A stretch of DNA of 64,000 nucleotides, from positions 62,001 through 126,000 of the forward strand of contig NZ_KB894404.1 of the NCBI RefSeq assembly GCF_000374445.1, read 5' to 3'. Made by a program: the position numbers and the translations under genes. The DNA comes from Actinokineospora enzanensis DSM 44649. Its GTDB lineage: Bacteria; Actinomycetota; Actinomycetes; Mycobacteriales; Pseudonocardiaceae. Below the pieces are notes generated by a model. It did not search any database. It was not told where the DNA came from and saw only the letters and a list, made by a program, of their open reading frames with translations. Each line of letters opens with the position of its first letter. Position 1 is the first letter of the stretch. Positions 25,707 through 34,924 of this stretch are shown here, in pieces.

Positions 25707-26860
25707 GTGCCCAGCTGCGAGCCGTAGTCGTTCTCCGGCTCGCGGTAGATCGAGTGGATGTGGGTGATGCCGCCCGCGTTGGCGCCCTGGCCCTGCTGGT
25801 GGGCGAACTCGATGGTGAAGGTCGGCCCCTGGACCCGGTAGTAGACCGGCTGGCCGATCGTGGTGGCGCCGTACCAGGCGAAGGTGGTGTCGTCGAGGTT
25901 GCGCTGGGCCTCGGCCAGCTTGGCGGCCGCCGCGCCGCCGTTCAGTGGGGTGATCCACTCGTCGATCAGGTCGAGCAGCTTCTGCTTCTGGGCGGAGGTG
26001 AAGGTGGACGCCTTCACCCCCTCCTGGGCCAGCGTCTTGCCGTCCTGGCCCGCGCCCAGCACGATCTCCTTGACCGGGGTGGTCAGGATGGCGGCCTTCT
26101 GCTGCGTCGCGTCCAGCGCGTCGATCAGCGCGAACGCCTGCACCGTCTCCCCGCACAACGGCTCGGACGGGGTGCCGCCCGCCGTGTAGGAGGCGGGCTG
26201 GGCGCCCCACAGCGTGGGGGCGAGGGTCATGTCCTTGCCCGACAGGGTGATGTTGAGCGCCAGGTGGTGGCCGCCGTACTGGATGGTCCACTTCCCGGTG
26301 GCGGCCGGGGTGCCCAGCACGCGGATCCAGTAGTGGTCGGCGCCGAAGTCCAGGTTCATGCCGCCCGCGGCCGCGAGCACCCCGTCCGCCGCGCTGATCT
26401 GGGTGACCTGGGCGTAGCCGGAGGAGCTCAGCGCCGATTCGAGGACCTTCTTCACCAGCGTCTTCTGCGCCGTGCTCAGCGTGTCCATGCGCAGGCCCGC
26501 CCGCTTGAACAGCTGGTCGGGCAGGTTGGACCACTGCGCCAGGTTCGCCGCTGTGCGCTCGGCCAGGACCGTGCTCTTCTGGGTGGCGTCCAGTCCGGCG
26601 AGGAACGCCTGGGTCGCGGTCAGCGTGTCGGCGGCGGCCGTCCCCGCGGTCGCGGCCGGGGTGAGTTCCGTACTCGGCGTGGTCGAGCCCGGGGCACAGG
26701 TCGACTTGGTCGGCGGGATCTCGGATGAGCCCGCCGCCGTGGTCGTGGCGGCGGGCACCGTGGTCGTGGTGCCCGCGTCGGACGGGGTCGAGGCGTCCTT
26801 GGCACACGCGGACGTGAGCAGCAGCGCGGCCAGGATGGCGACGCGACACCGATGACTCAC
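25703..26860 (-). CDS. DUF3500-family putative lipoprotein
   Basis: A 385-residue secreted protein with an N-terminal signal (ILAALLLTSAC, likely lipidated Cys about 19). A Thr/Ser/Pro linker to about 75 precedes the DUF3500 domain, recognised by AQWSNLPDQLFKRAGLRM, QYGGHHLALNITL and FAHQQGQGANAGGITHIHSIYR. The biochemical role of DUF3500 is unknown. Its histidine clusters and coupling (GTGA overlap) to a Ni/Co transporter suggest extracytoplasmic metal handling. The leader contains a nested hairpin. Confidence 0.82.
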   Translation of the reverse strand: MSHRCRVAILAALLLTSACAKDASTPSDAGTTTTVPAATTTAAGSSEIPPTKSTCAPGSTTPSTELTPAATAGTAAADTLTATQAFLAGLDATQKSTVLAERTAANLAQWSNLPDQLFKRAGLRMDTLSTAQKTLVKKVLESALSSSGYAQVTQISAADGVLAAAGGMNLDFGADHYWIRVLGTPAATGKWTIQYGGHHLALNITLSGKDMTLAPTLWGAQPASYTAGGTPSEPLCGETVQAFALIDALDATQQKAAILTTPVKEIVLGAGQDGKTLAQEGVKASTFTSAQKQKLLDLIDEWITPLNGGAAAAKLAEAQRNLDDTTFAWYGATTIGQPVYYRVQGPTFTIEFAHQQGQGANAGGITHIHSIYREPENDYGSQLGT

Positions 26861-26884
26861 CGTGACCTACTTCCGTGTCGTCCA

Positions 26885-26946
26885 CTCGATCGAGGAATCT
26901 CGTTCGGGGACGTACATCCCTTGTGCGCCAAGGGTCCCCGATCGAG
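26885..26946 (-). promoter_or_regulatory. nested inverted repeats between cobIJ and the DUF3500 gene
   Basis: CTCGATCG (26885-26892) pairs with CGATCGAG (26939-26946), enclosing CCCTTG-TGCGC-CAAGGG (26918-26934) and GGGGAC/GTCCCC arms. It lies in the 158-bp gap between two same-strand operons, just before the DUF3500 start. It could be an attenuator, operator or terminator. No U-run is present. Confidence 0.5.
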
Positions 26947-27018
26947 TCGATCGTGATGCTAACCACCCCACGACCGTTCCGCAGGGTGGTCGGCCCAGGT
27001 GATCGACTCGACGGCGGC

Positions 27019-28530
27019 TCAGGTCCGCGGGTAGTGCCTCGGCGTGAACACGACGCGTTGCCCGTTCCCACGCTCCACCACACGAGTCTGCGACGAACCG
27101 ACCAACAGCAGGCACCGCATGTCCACTGTGGTCGGGTCCAGCTCGGCCAGGCGCACCACGCGCACGGTCTCCGCCGGGCCGCCCACGTCCCGCCCGATCA
27201 CCACCGGTGTGTCCGCCGAGCGGTGCCGCAGCAGCAGGTCCCTGGCCTCGCCCAGCTGCCAGGTGCGGGTCTTCGAGGCCGGGTTGTAGATCGCGATCAC
27301 CAGGTCGGCGGCGGCCACCGCGGCCAGCCGGTCGGTGATCACCGACCAGGGCTTCAGCCGGTCCGACAGCGAGATGACGCAGAAGTCGTGCCCGAGCGGC
27401 GCGCCTACCCGGCTTGCCACCGCCTGCGCCGCGGTCAGGCCGGGCAGCACCCGCACCGGCACGTCGGTCCACAGTGGATCGGCGGCCACCTCCAGCACGG
27501 CCGCCGCCATGGCGAACACGCCCGGGTCGCCCGAGGAGACCACCGCGACCCGGCGGCCGCGCTTGGCCAGGTCCAGTGCGAACGCTGCCCGCTCGGCCTC
27601 CACCTGGTTGTCCGAGGCGTGCCGCTGCTGCCGCGGGTTCACCGGCACCCGGTCCAGGTACGTCTTGTACCCGACCAGGTCGTCGGCCACCGCCAACGCC
27701 TCCTGTGCCTCCGGCGTCAGCCACGGCCGCCCGGCGGGCCCGGTGCCGACCACCACGACCTCGCCCACCGACCCGGTCTCGCTCGCCGCCGGGGCGCTCG
27801 CGGCCACGCCGTCGTTCACCGGGCTGGGCAGCAGCGCGAGCGAGAAGTACGGCACCGTCGCGGGGTCCACTTCGGACAATGGCAGCGCCCGCCCCGCCGA
27901 CCAGGTCGCCCGTTCGACGTAGAGGGCACGGTCGAGCTTGCCCGCCGCCTCGAACGCGTCGCGGACCTTGCCGAACGTGCGGCCCAGCTTGAGCACCGCC
28001 GCGGAGTCGGTACGCGCCAGGTGTTCTGCGAGATCCTCGGCCGGGAGGGTCCCCGGCAGGACCGTCAGGACCTCCTCGCCCTCCACCAACGGCCTGCCCA
28101 GCACCGCTGCCGCCGCGCTCACCGACGTCACGCCCGGCACGACCTCCGTCGGGTACCGGTCGCACAGGCGCTTGTGCATGTGCATATAGGAGCCGTAGAA
28201 GAGCGGGTCACCCTCGGCCAGCACCACCACGTCCCGGCCCGCGTCCAGGTGCGCGGCCAGCCGCGCCGCGCTCTGCTCGTAGAACTCGGCCATGGCGCCC
28301 GCGTAGCCGCCGGGGTGGTCGGTGGTCTCCACGGTCAGCGGGTAGATCAGCTGTTCCTCGATCTGCCCCGCGCGCAGGTAGGGCGCCGCGACGCCGCGCG
28401 CGATCGACCGGCCGTGCCGGGCGCTGTGGTAGGCGATCACGTCCGCCGCGCCGATCAGCCGGGCCGCCTTGACCGTCACCAGGTCGGGGTCGCCGGGACC
28501 GAGGCCGACGCCGTAGAGGGTGCCGCTCAT
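27019..28530 (-). CDS. cobIJ: CobI-CobJ fusion, precorrin-2 C20- and precorrin-3B C17-methyltransferase
   Basis: A 503-residue fusion of two tetrapyrrole methylases. CobI (1-245) shows [33 protein letters not shown] and [13 protein letters not shown]. CobJ (255-503) shows [34 protein letters not shown] and [17 protein letters not shown]. CobI methylates C20 and CobJ methylates C17 with ring contraction. The ATG at 28530 overlaps the cobH stop. Gene order cobG-cobH-cobIJ places the ring-contraction steps in one message. Confidence 0.95.
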   Translation of the reverse strand: MSGTLYGVGLGPGDPDLVTVKAARLIGAADVIAYHSARHGRSIARGVAAPYLRAGQIEEQLIYPLTVETTDHPGGYAGAMAEFYEQSAARLAAHLDAGRDVVVLAEGDPLFYGSYMHMHKRLCDRYPTEVVPGVTSVSAAAAVLGRPLVEGEEVLTVLPGTLPAEDLAEHLARTDSAAVLKLGRTFGKVRDAFEAAGKLDRALYVERATWSAGRALPLSEVDPATVPYFSLALLPSPVNDGVAASAPAASETGSVGEVVVVGTGPAGRPWLTPEAQEALAVADDLVGYKTYLDRVPVNPRQQRHASDNQVEAERAAFALDLAKRGRRVAVVSSGDPGVFAMAAAVLEVAADPLWTDVPVRVLPGLTAAQAVASRVGAPLGHDFCVISLSDRLKPWSVITDRLAAVAAADLVIAIYNPASKTRTWQLGEARDLLLRHRSADTPVVIGRDVGGPAETVRVVRLAELDPTTVDMRCLLLVGSSQTRVVERGNGQRVVFTPRHYPRT

Positions 28531-29153
28531 TCCGCCTCGCTCGCGATCGCGTTCACCGCGGCGACGGCCATCGCGCTGCCGCCGCGCCTGCCCCGCACCA
28601 CCAGGTAGGGGATGTCCGCCGGGTGCGCGGCCAGCGCGTCCTTGGACTCGGCGGCGCCGATGAACCCGACCGGCAGGCCCAGGATCGCGGCGGGTCGGGG
28701 CGCGCCCGCGTCGATCATCTCCAGTAAGGCGAACAGCGCCGTCGGGGCGTTGCCGATGGCCACGACCGAGCCCGCGAGCCGATCCCGCCACAGTTCCAGG
28801 GCCGCCGCGCTGCGCGTGGTCCCCAGGCGTTCGGCCAGCCCGGGTACCTCGGGGTGGCTCAGCGTGCAGACGATCTCGTTGTCGGCGGGCAGCCTGCGCC
28901 GGGTGATGCCGGAGGCGACCATGTGCGCGTCGCACAGCACCGGCGCGCCCGCCAGCAGCGCCGACCGGGCCGCGGCGACCACGTCGGGGGAGTGCGCCAC
29001 ATCGGCGACCAAGTCCACCATCCCGCAGGCGTGGATCATGCGCACCACCACGCGCGCCACGTCCGCGGGCAGGCAGGCCAGGTCGGCCTCCGCCCGGATG
29101 GTGGCGAACGAACGGCGGTAGATCTCCGCGCCGTCCCGGATGTAGTCGGTCAC
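28527..29153 (-). CDS. cobH: precorrin-8X methylmutase
   Basis: A 208-residue isomerase moving the C11 methyl to C12 to give hydrogenobyrinic acid. The catalytic histidine is in MIHACGMVD, near residue 43 as in characterised Cob[16 protein letters not shown] and [16 protein letters not shown] are diagnostic. The GTG at 29153 overlaps the cobG stop, and the gene's stop overlaps the cobIJ start. Confidence 0.96.
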   Translation of the reverse strand: MTDYIRDGAEIYRRSFATIRAEADLACLPADVARVVVRMIHACGMVDLVADVAHSPDVVAAARSALLAGAPVLCDAHMVASGITRRRLPADNEIVCTLSHPEVPGLAERLGTTRSAAALELWRDRLAGSVVAIGNAPTALFALLEMIDAGAPRPAAILGLPVGFIGAAESKDALAAHPADIPYLVVRGRRGGSAMAVAAVNAIASEAE

Positions 29154-31000
29154 CCTCGCTCCTGCCTGCCCAGGGCGACCGCGGTGGCCACCCGTTCGCC
29201 GGGCACCGCCCGGCCGTCGACGAGGTAGCCGTCCTCGGTGGCCACCACGTCCAGCACGTCTCCGGCGGGACGCCCGCACCGGCGGCCGCAGCCGGACCAG
29301 TGCACCGCCCGCCCCGGTGTCCGGACGGTCAAGGCGAGCGAACGGACATCCGCCAATGCCTTGGCACATCCGGGTTTGCCCGCGCAGGCCGTCACACCGA
29401 TCCCGGGCGCGCCCGGGTCGGTGAGCAGCCCCGCCGCGGCGAGTCCGGCGCCGTCCCCGCGCACCACGATCCCGCGCCACGGGGTCACGATCACGTCACC
29501 GAGCGTGCGGGCCTGGGCCGCGGTGAGCCGCCCGAGGGGCACCGTCGCGCCATACCCGGGTACGCCGTCAGCGAACACCACCGGTCCGGGCGACCCGGCG
29601 GCTCGTGCCCGTCCTGGCACGAGCCGTTCGCCGGTGGTGCCGACCCGTGCCGCGACCGCGGCCGCGCGTGGTCCCAGCTCGACCATCCGCCACTCGTCTT
29701 CCCGCAGTTCGAGAAACGCCCGCGCGCAGGCCAGCAGGCCGGACACGAGATCACAGTGGGCGAGTCGGATGCCGTGATCGATCCCCGCCAGCAGCACGGC
29801 GTAGCGGGGTCCGCACTGTCCGGAGTGGTGTGGTGCGGACGAACTGTCCACACCTCGACGCTCGGCCACCGGACTGTCGCTCGACCCGGATAGACTGGGC
29901 GTAGGTCGTACTACCGTCGAGACCGTCCCGGGGATGCCCACCGGGATCCCGGGCGAAATCGCTTGTGGGATCGGGGATTTCCGGGGATTCTCCCGCGGGG
30001 GACCGGTCGGGTCGGCCACCCGACCGCGCTGGGGGACCACGTGGTCGCGACGGTGGTCGGCCGGGCGCGCCGCGTCCGATCCGGGGAGTGGGTCGTTCGT
30101 GTGGCGCGCGGGGGATGACAGGTGCGCGGTCGCCTCGGCGGCGTGACCCGGCATGGTCGGGTCGCTCGCGTGGTCGGGGACCGCGCCGTTCACGGGGGTT
30201 GAATTGAGCAACGAAGACACATCGGGATCCAGTGGGGTCGCCGCACCGGGGAGATCGAGGGGTACCGCGGGATCGCGCGGGCTCCGCGAGCGTGCGCTGG
30301 GCGGTGGTGTGATGTTCGCCGCGTCCGTATCGCGTGGTCCCGGTTTCTCGTGGTGACAACGGCTTTCCGGCCGACCCGAAGACACAGAGGAGGGTGATAA
30401 CCCGGCTCCGGTCGGGACCGCGGTAGCGGTCCCGACAGCGGAGTCAGTCCGGACAGCGGCGTCGGCTGGGCGCGGATCCGCCAGGGGGACGGCGGTCACG
30501 TCCGCGCCCAGCCACGCCACGTCCCCGCTGCCGTCGTCCACCGCGAACAGGAACCGGCCCGGCAGCGCGGCCAGCTCCGGCGCGGCACACAGGGCCGCGT
30601 CCAGCCCGGCCACCAGGTCCGCCCGGCCGAGCGGCGAGGCGATGATGTTGCGCACCTTCTCGTGCGGGCGCGACGGCAGCAGCCCGGCGGCCGCCAGCCG
30701 GTCGGCCAGCTCGGCCTCGACGCCCGGGGCCAGGCCGCGCAGCTGCACGTTGGCCCGCGAGGTCAGCTCCAGCGCGCCGTCGCCGAACTCGTCGGCCAGG
30801 TCGGCCAGCGCGTGCAGCTGGTCGGCGCGCAGCCGCCCGCCCGGCACGCGCACCCGCGCCAGCCCGCCGTCCGCGGCCTGGTGCGTGTCCAGCGCGCCCG
30901 GACACGCGTCACCGCCCGCGCGTCGGTCCGCCGGGACGGGCGCGCGGCCGTCCGAGTGGTCCGCCGGTCCGGTTGACGGCGAGGGCTGGGAGAAGGCCAC
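29150..31000 (-). CDS. cobG: precorrin-3B synthase CobG with large disordered insertion
   Basis: CobG uses O2 to hydroxylate precorrin-3A and marks the aerobic pathway. The sirohaem/Fe-S module is intact: [10 protein letters not shown] and [12 protein letters not shown] near the C-terminus give four cysteines. The N-terminal ferredoxin-like half ([23 protein letters not shown]) is also normal. Between the halves lie about 215 Pro/Ser/Arg/Asp-rich residues (about 30454-29812) absent from ordinary CobG, making the protein about 616 residues against about 400. The GTG at 31000 is preferred as leaderless: a TATATT -10 ends 7 bp upstream. A GTG at 31027 is the alternative. Confidence 0.85.
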   Translation of the reverse strand: MAFSQPSPSTGPADHSDGRAPVPADRRAGGDACPGALDTHQAADGGLARVRVPGGRLRADQLHALADLADEFGDGALELTSRANVQLRGLAPGVEAELADRLAAAGLLPSRPHEKVRNIIASPLGRADLVAGLDAALCAAPELAALPGRFLFAVDDGSGDVAWLGADVTAVPLADPRPADAAVRTDSAVGTATAVPTGAGLSPSSVSSGRPESRCHHEKPGPRDTDAANITPPPSARSRSPRDPAVPLDLPGAATPLDPDVSSLLNSTPVNGAVPDHASDPTMPGHAAEATAHLSSPARHTNDPLPGSDAARPADHRRDHVVPQRGRVADPTGPPRENPRKSPIPQAISPGIPVGIPGTVSTVVRPTPSLSGSSDSPVAERRGVDSSSAPHHSGQCGPRYAVLLAGIDHGIRLAHCDLVSGLLACARAFLELREDEWRMVELGPRAAAVAARVGTTGERLVPGRARAAGSPGPVVFADGVPGYGATVPLGRLTAAQARTLGDVIVTPWRGIVVRGDGAGLAAAGLLTDPGAPGIGVTACAGKPGCAKALADVRSLALTVRTPGRAVHWSGCGRRCGRPAGDVLDVVATEDGYLVDGRAVPGERVATAVALGRQERG

Positions 31001-31006
31001 CGTCCG

Positions 31007-31014
31007 AATATAAG
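31007..31014. promoter_or_regulatory. overlapping divergent -10 elements for cobG and cobN
   Basis: AATATAAG reads as TATATT on the minus strand, 7 bp before the cobG GTG at 31000. On the plus strand it reads TATAAG (31009-31014), just before the cobN riboswitch. Neither has a good -35 at 17 bp. Confidence 0.5.
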
Positions 31015-31017
31015 GTG

Positions 31018-31165
31018 AGCGGGACACAGCGATGGCAGCGGAGGAAGCCGGTGTGAGTCCGGCGCGGTCCCGCCACTGTCACCGGGGAGCGGACCCCAAC
31101 GCACGGCCACCGCGCGAGCGGGAAGGCCGGGGCGAGCACCGATCCGGGAGCCAGGACACTCCGGC
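31018..31165 (+). promoter_or_regulatory. cobalamin riboswitch upstream of cobN
   Basis: The B12 consensus is clear: GGAAGCCGGTGTGAGTCCGG, then GCGGTCCCGCCACTGTCAC at about 31041-31082, and GGGAGCCAGGACACT at 31147-31161. It ends about 35 bp before the AGGAGG of cobN. Confidence 0.95.
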
Positions 31166-31209
31166 CATCGCCACCCACGACCAGGGGCGCGGACCCCAGG
31201 AGGGCTCGC

Positions 31210-34200
31210 ATGATCCTGCTCTTGTCGACCTCGGACACCGACCTGCTCTCCGCGCGCGCGAGCGGCGCGGACTACCGGTTGGCCAACCCGGCCCGGCTGC
31301 ACCTCGATGACCTGCCCGGACTGCTCGACGGCGTGGACGTCGTGGTGGTGCGGTTGCTCGGTGGTCGGCGGGCCTGGGAGGAGGGGCTGGACTCGCTGCT
31401 GGCCGGTCCACGCCCGGTCGTGGTGCTGGGCGGGGAACAGGCGCCGGACGCGGAGCTGATGGAGTGCTCGACCGCGCCGGGCGGCGTGGTCGCCGAGGCG
31501 CACCGGTATCTCGCCTTCGGTGGTCCGGACAACCTGCGTGAGCTTGTTCACTTCCTGTCGGACACGTTGCTGCTGACCGGGACCGGGTTCGCCCCGCCGG
31601 TGGAGCTGGCGCCGTGGGGACACTTCGAACGTGTCGCACGCAACACCGAGGGGCCGAGGGTCGGCGTTCTCTATTACCGCGCCCACCACCTTGCCGGGAA
31701 CACCGCGTTCGTGGCCACCCTCGCCGACGCGGTCGAGGACGCGGGCGGCGTGGCCGTGCCGGTGTACTGCGCGTCGTTGCGCACCGCGCCCGCGGACCTG
31801 CTCGCGGTCCTGGGCACGTTGGACGCCCTGGTGGTGACCGTGCTGGCCGCGGGCGGCACGCTGCCCGCCGCCGCGAGTGCCGGGGGCGACGACGAGGCCT
31901 GGGACGTCGGCGCGCTCGCCGACCTGGATATCCCGATCCTCCAGGGCCTCTGCCTGACCTCCGACCGCGCCACCTGGGCGGCCAGCGACGACGGTCTGTC
32001 GCCTTTGGACACCGCGACCCAGGTGGCGGTGCCCGAGTTCGACGGCAGGCTGATCACCGTCCCGTTCTCGTTCAAGGAACAGGACCGCGACGGCCTGTCG
32101 GTGTACGTGCCGGACCCGGAACGCGCCGCGCGGGTCGCGGGCATCGCGGTCAAGCACGCCCGGCTGCGCCACACGCCACCCGCCGAACGCAAGGTGGCGC
32201 TGGTGCTTTCGGCCTACCCGACCAAGCACTCGCGCATCGGCAACGCGGTCGGCCTCGACTCGCCGGTCAGCGCGATCCGGCTGCTGAACGCGCTGCGCGA
32301 CGCGGGCTACGACCTCGGTCCCGAGGACGCCCTGCCCGGACTGGCCGCGGGCGACGGCGACGCGCTGATCCACGCGCTCATCGCCGCGGGCGGGCAGGAC
32401 CCGGACTGGCTGACCGAGGAACAGCTCACCGGCAACCCCGTGCGCATCTCCGCCGCGCGCTACCGCGCCTTCTACGAGACGCTGCCCGCCGAGCTGCGGG
32501 AGTCCATGGAGGAGCACTGGGGCCCGGCGCCCGGCGAGCTTTTCGTGGACCGCTCGACCGACCCCGACGGCGAGATCGTCATCGCCGCGCTCCAGGCGGG
32601 CAACGTGGTGCTGATGGTCCAGCCGCCGCGCGGGTTCGGCGAGAACCCGGTCGCCATCTACCACGATCCGGACCTGCCGCCCAGCCACCACTACCTCGCC
32701 GCGTACCGCTGGGTCGCCGAGACGTTCGGCGCGCACGCCGCGGTCCACCTCGGCAAGCACGGCAACCTGGAATGGCTGCCCGGCAAGAACCTCGGCCTGT
32801 CCGCCGCCTGCGGCCCGGACGCCGCGCTCGGCGACCTGCCGCTGATCTACCCGTTCCTGGTGAACGACCCGGGCGAGGGCACCCAGGCCAAGCGCCGCGC
32901 GCACGCCACCCTGGTCGACCACCTGGTCCCGCCGATGGCCCGCGCGGAGAGCTACGGCGACATCGCCCGGCTGGAGCAGCTGCTCGACGAGCACTCGAAC
33001 ATCGCGGCGATGGACCCGGCCAAGCTGCCCGCCATCCGCGCGCAGATCTGGACCCTGATCCAGGCCGCCAAGCTCGACCACGACCTTGGCATGGACGACC
33101 GCCCGCACGACGCCGAGTTCGACGACTTCCTGCTGCACGTCGACGGCTGGCTGTGCGAGATCAAGGACGTGCAGATCCGCGACGGCCTGCACACCCTGGG
33201 CGACGCGCCGGTCGGCCCGGCCAGGGTCAACCTGGTCAACTCGATGCTGCGCGCCCGCCAGATGTGGGGCGGCCAGGCAGCCGCCCTGCCCGGCCTGCGC
33301 GAGGCGCTGGGCCTGGCCGAGGACGGCTCGGAGTCCCGCACCCGCGTCGACGAGATCGACGCCGTGGCGTTGTCCCTGGTCCAGGCCATGGAAGACGCCG
33401 AATGGGGCGACGCCGTCGCGGTCACCCGCGCGGTCCTCGGCGCCGACAACCCGGCCGTCGCGGAGGTGCTGACCTTCGCCGCCACCGAGATCGTGCCCCG
33501 GCTGGCCCGCACCACCGACGAGATCACGCACATCCTGCACGCCCTCGACGGCGGCTACGTCCCCGCGGGCCCGAGCGGCTCACCCCTGCGCGGCCTGGTG
33601 AACGTGCTTCCCACTGGCCGCAACTTCTACTCGGTCGACCCGAAGGCGGTGCCCAGCAGGCTGGCCTGGGAGACCGGCTCGGCCATGGCGGAGTCCCTGG
33701 TCGCCCGCTACCGCAAGGACACCGGCGAGTGGCCCCGCTCGGTCGGCCTCTCGGTCTGGGGCACCTCCGCCATGCGCACGGCGGGCGACGACATCGCCGA
33801 GATCCTCGCCCTCCTCGGCGTCCGCCCCGTCTGGGACGAGGCCTCCCGCCGCGTCAGCGGTCTGGAAGCCATCCCGCTGACCGACCTGGGTCGCCCCCGG
33901 GTCGACGTCACCGTCCGCATCTCCGGCTTCTTCCGCGACGCGTTCCCGCACGTGGTGTACCTGATCGACGACGCCGTCCGCCTGGTCGCCGACCTGGACG
34001 AGTCGCAGGCGGACAACTACATCCGCGCCCACGTCCAGGCCGACGCGGCCAAGGACGCCCGCAACGCCACCACCCGCATCTTCGGCTCGAAACCCGGCGC
34101 CTACGGTGCGGGCCTGCTGCCGTTGATCGACAGCCACAACTGGCGCGACGACTCCGACCTCGCCGAGGTCTACGCGGTCTGGGGCGGCTACGCGTACGGC

Positions 34201-34797
34201 CGGGACCTGGACGGCGTCGAGGCCCGCGCGGACATGGAGTCGGCGTACCGCCGCATCAACATCGCCGCCAAGAACGTCGACACCCGCGAACACGACATCG
34301 CCGACTCCGACGACTACTTCCAGTACCACGGGGGCATGGTCGCCACCGTCCGCGCCCTCACCGGCAAGGCCCCGGCCGCGTACATCGGTGACAGCACCCG
34401 CCCGGACGCCGTCCGGACCCGCTCGCTCGCCGAGGAGACCAACCGGGTTTTCCGTTCCCGCGTGGTCAATCCTCGCTGGATCGAGGCAATGCGCCGCCAT
34501 GGCTACAAGGGTGCGTTCGAACTCGCCGCGACGGTCGATTACCTCTTCGGTTATGACGCCACCACCGGCGTGGTCGCGGACTGGATGTATGACAAGCTCG
34601 CCCAGACTTACGCATTGGACCCGGAAAACCGGAAGTTCCTCTCCGAGTCCAATCCCTGGGCCCTGCACGGCATCACCCAGCGTCTCCTGGAAGCCGCCGA
34701 CCGCAAGATGTGGGCCGAACCCGACCCGGAGACCCTGAGTGCCCTGCGTGACCTATACCTCCAGGTAGAGGGCGACATCGAAGCAGGCTCGGAGTAG
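31210..34797 (+). CDS. cobN: cobaltochelatase large subunit CobN
   Basis: A 1195-residue CobN/BchH/ChlH-type subunit that binds hydrogenobyrinic acid a,c-diamide and inserts Co2+ with the ATPase fusion encoded at 16.7-18.7 kb. Landmarks include ALVLSAYPTKHSRIGNAVGL, HLGKHGNLEWLPGK, LPTGRNFYSVDPKAVPS and FRDAFPHVVYLIDDAV. Length is normal for CobN. AGGAGG lies 7 bp before the ATG, directly behind a cobalamin riboswitch. It is monocistronic, with a 12-bp stem just downstream. Late cobalt insertion by CobN fits the aerobic CobG in the divergent operon. Confidence 0.97.
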   Translation: MILLLSTSDTDLLSARASGADYRLANPARLHLDDLPGLLDGVDVVVVRLLGGRRAWEEGLDSLLAGPRPVVVLGGEQAPDAELMECSTAPGGVVAEAHRYLAFGGPDNLRELVHFLSDTLLLTGTGFAPPVELAPWGHFERVARNTEGPRVGVLYYRAHHLAGNTAFVATLADAVEDAGGVAVPVYCASLRTAPADLLAVLGTLDALVVTVLAAGGTLPAAASAGGDDEAWDVGALADLDIPILQGLCLTSDRATWAASDDGLSPLDTATQVAVPEFDGRLITVPFSFKEQDRDGLSVYVPDPERAARVAGIAVKHARLRHTPPAERKVALVLSAYPTKHSRIGNAVGLDSPVSAIRLLNALRDAGYDLGPEDALPGLAAGDGDALIHALIAAGGQDPDWLTEEQLTGNPVRISAARYRAFYETLPAELRESMEEHWGPAPGELFVDRSTDPDGEIVIAALQAGNVVLMVQPPRGFGENPVAIYHDPDLPPSHHYLAAYRWVAETFGAHAAVHLGKHGNLEWLPGKNLGLSAACGPDAALGDLPLIYPFLVNDPGEGTQAKRRAHATLVDHLVPPMARAESYGDIARLEQLLDEHSNIAAMDPAKLPAIRAQIWTLIQAAKLDHDLGMDDRPHDAEFDDFLLHVDGWLCEIKDVQIRDGLHTLGDAPVGPARVNLVNSMLRARQMWGGQAAALPGLREALGLAEDGSESRTRVDEIDAVALSLVQAMEDAEWGDAVAVTRAVLGADNPAVAEVLTFAATEIVPRLARTTDEITHILHALDGGYVPAGPSGSPLRGLVNVLPTGRNFYSVDPKAVPSRLAWETGSAMAESLVARYRKDTGEWPRSVGLSVWGTSAMRTAGDDIAEILALLGVRPVWDEASRRVSGLEAIPLTDLGRPRVDVTVRISGFFRDAFPHVVYLIDDAVRLVADLDESQADNYIRAHVQADAAKDARNATTRIFGSKPGAYGAGLLPLIDSHNWRDDSDLAEVYAVWGGYAYGRDLDGVEARADMESAYRRINIAAKNVDTREHDIADSDDYFQYHGGMVATVRALTGKAPAAYIGDSTRPDAVRTRSLAEETNRVFRSRVVNPRWIEAMRRHGYKGAFELAATVDYLFGYDATTGVVADWMYDKLAQTYALDPENRKFLSESNPWALHGITQRLLEAADRKMWAEPDPETLSALRDLYLQVEGDIEAGSE

Positions 34798-34806
34798 CAG
34801 CGGCGA

Positions 34807-34838
34807 GGTAGGGCCGGTGGAAATCGACCGGCCCTACC
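34807..34838 (+). terminator. hairpin terminator after cobN
   Basis: A perfect 12-bp stem, GGTAGGGCCGGT and ACCGGCCCTACC, with an 8-base loop, begins 9 bp after the cobN stop. No U-run follows, as is common in actinomycetes. Confidence 0.75.
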
Positions 34839-34924
34839 GGCCGTGACGGAATCGTGCGTCCGCTAATCAACCAGTGAAGACATCCGAACTGGTCCACGAC
34901 GCGCATCGGCTCCAAGCTGGCCCT

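Noticed and set aside
30763-33540. 925-residue open frame antisense to cobN
   Set aside because: Gln/Arg/Val-rich composition typical of antisense frames; cobN on the other strand is unambiguous.
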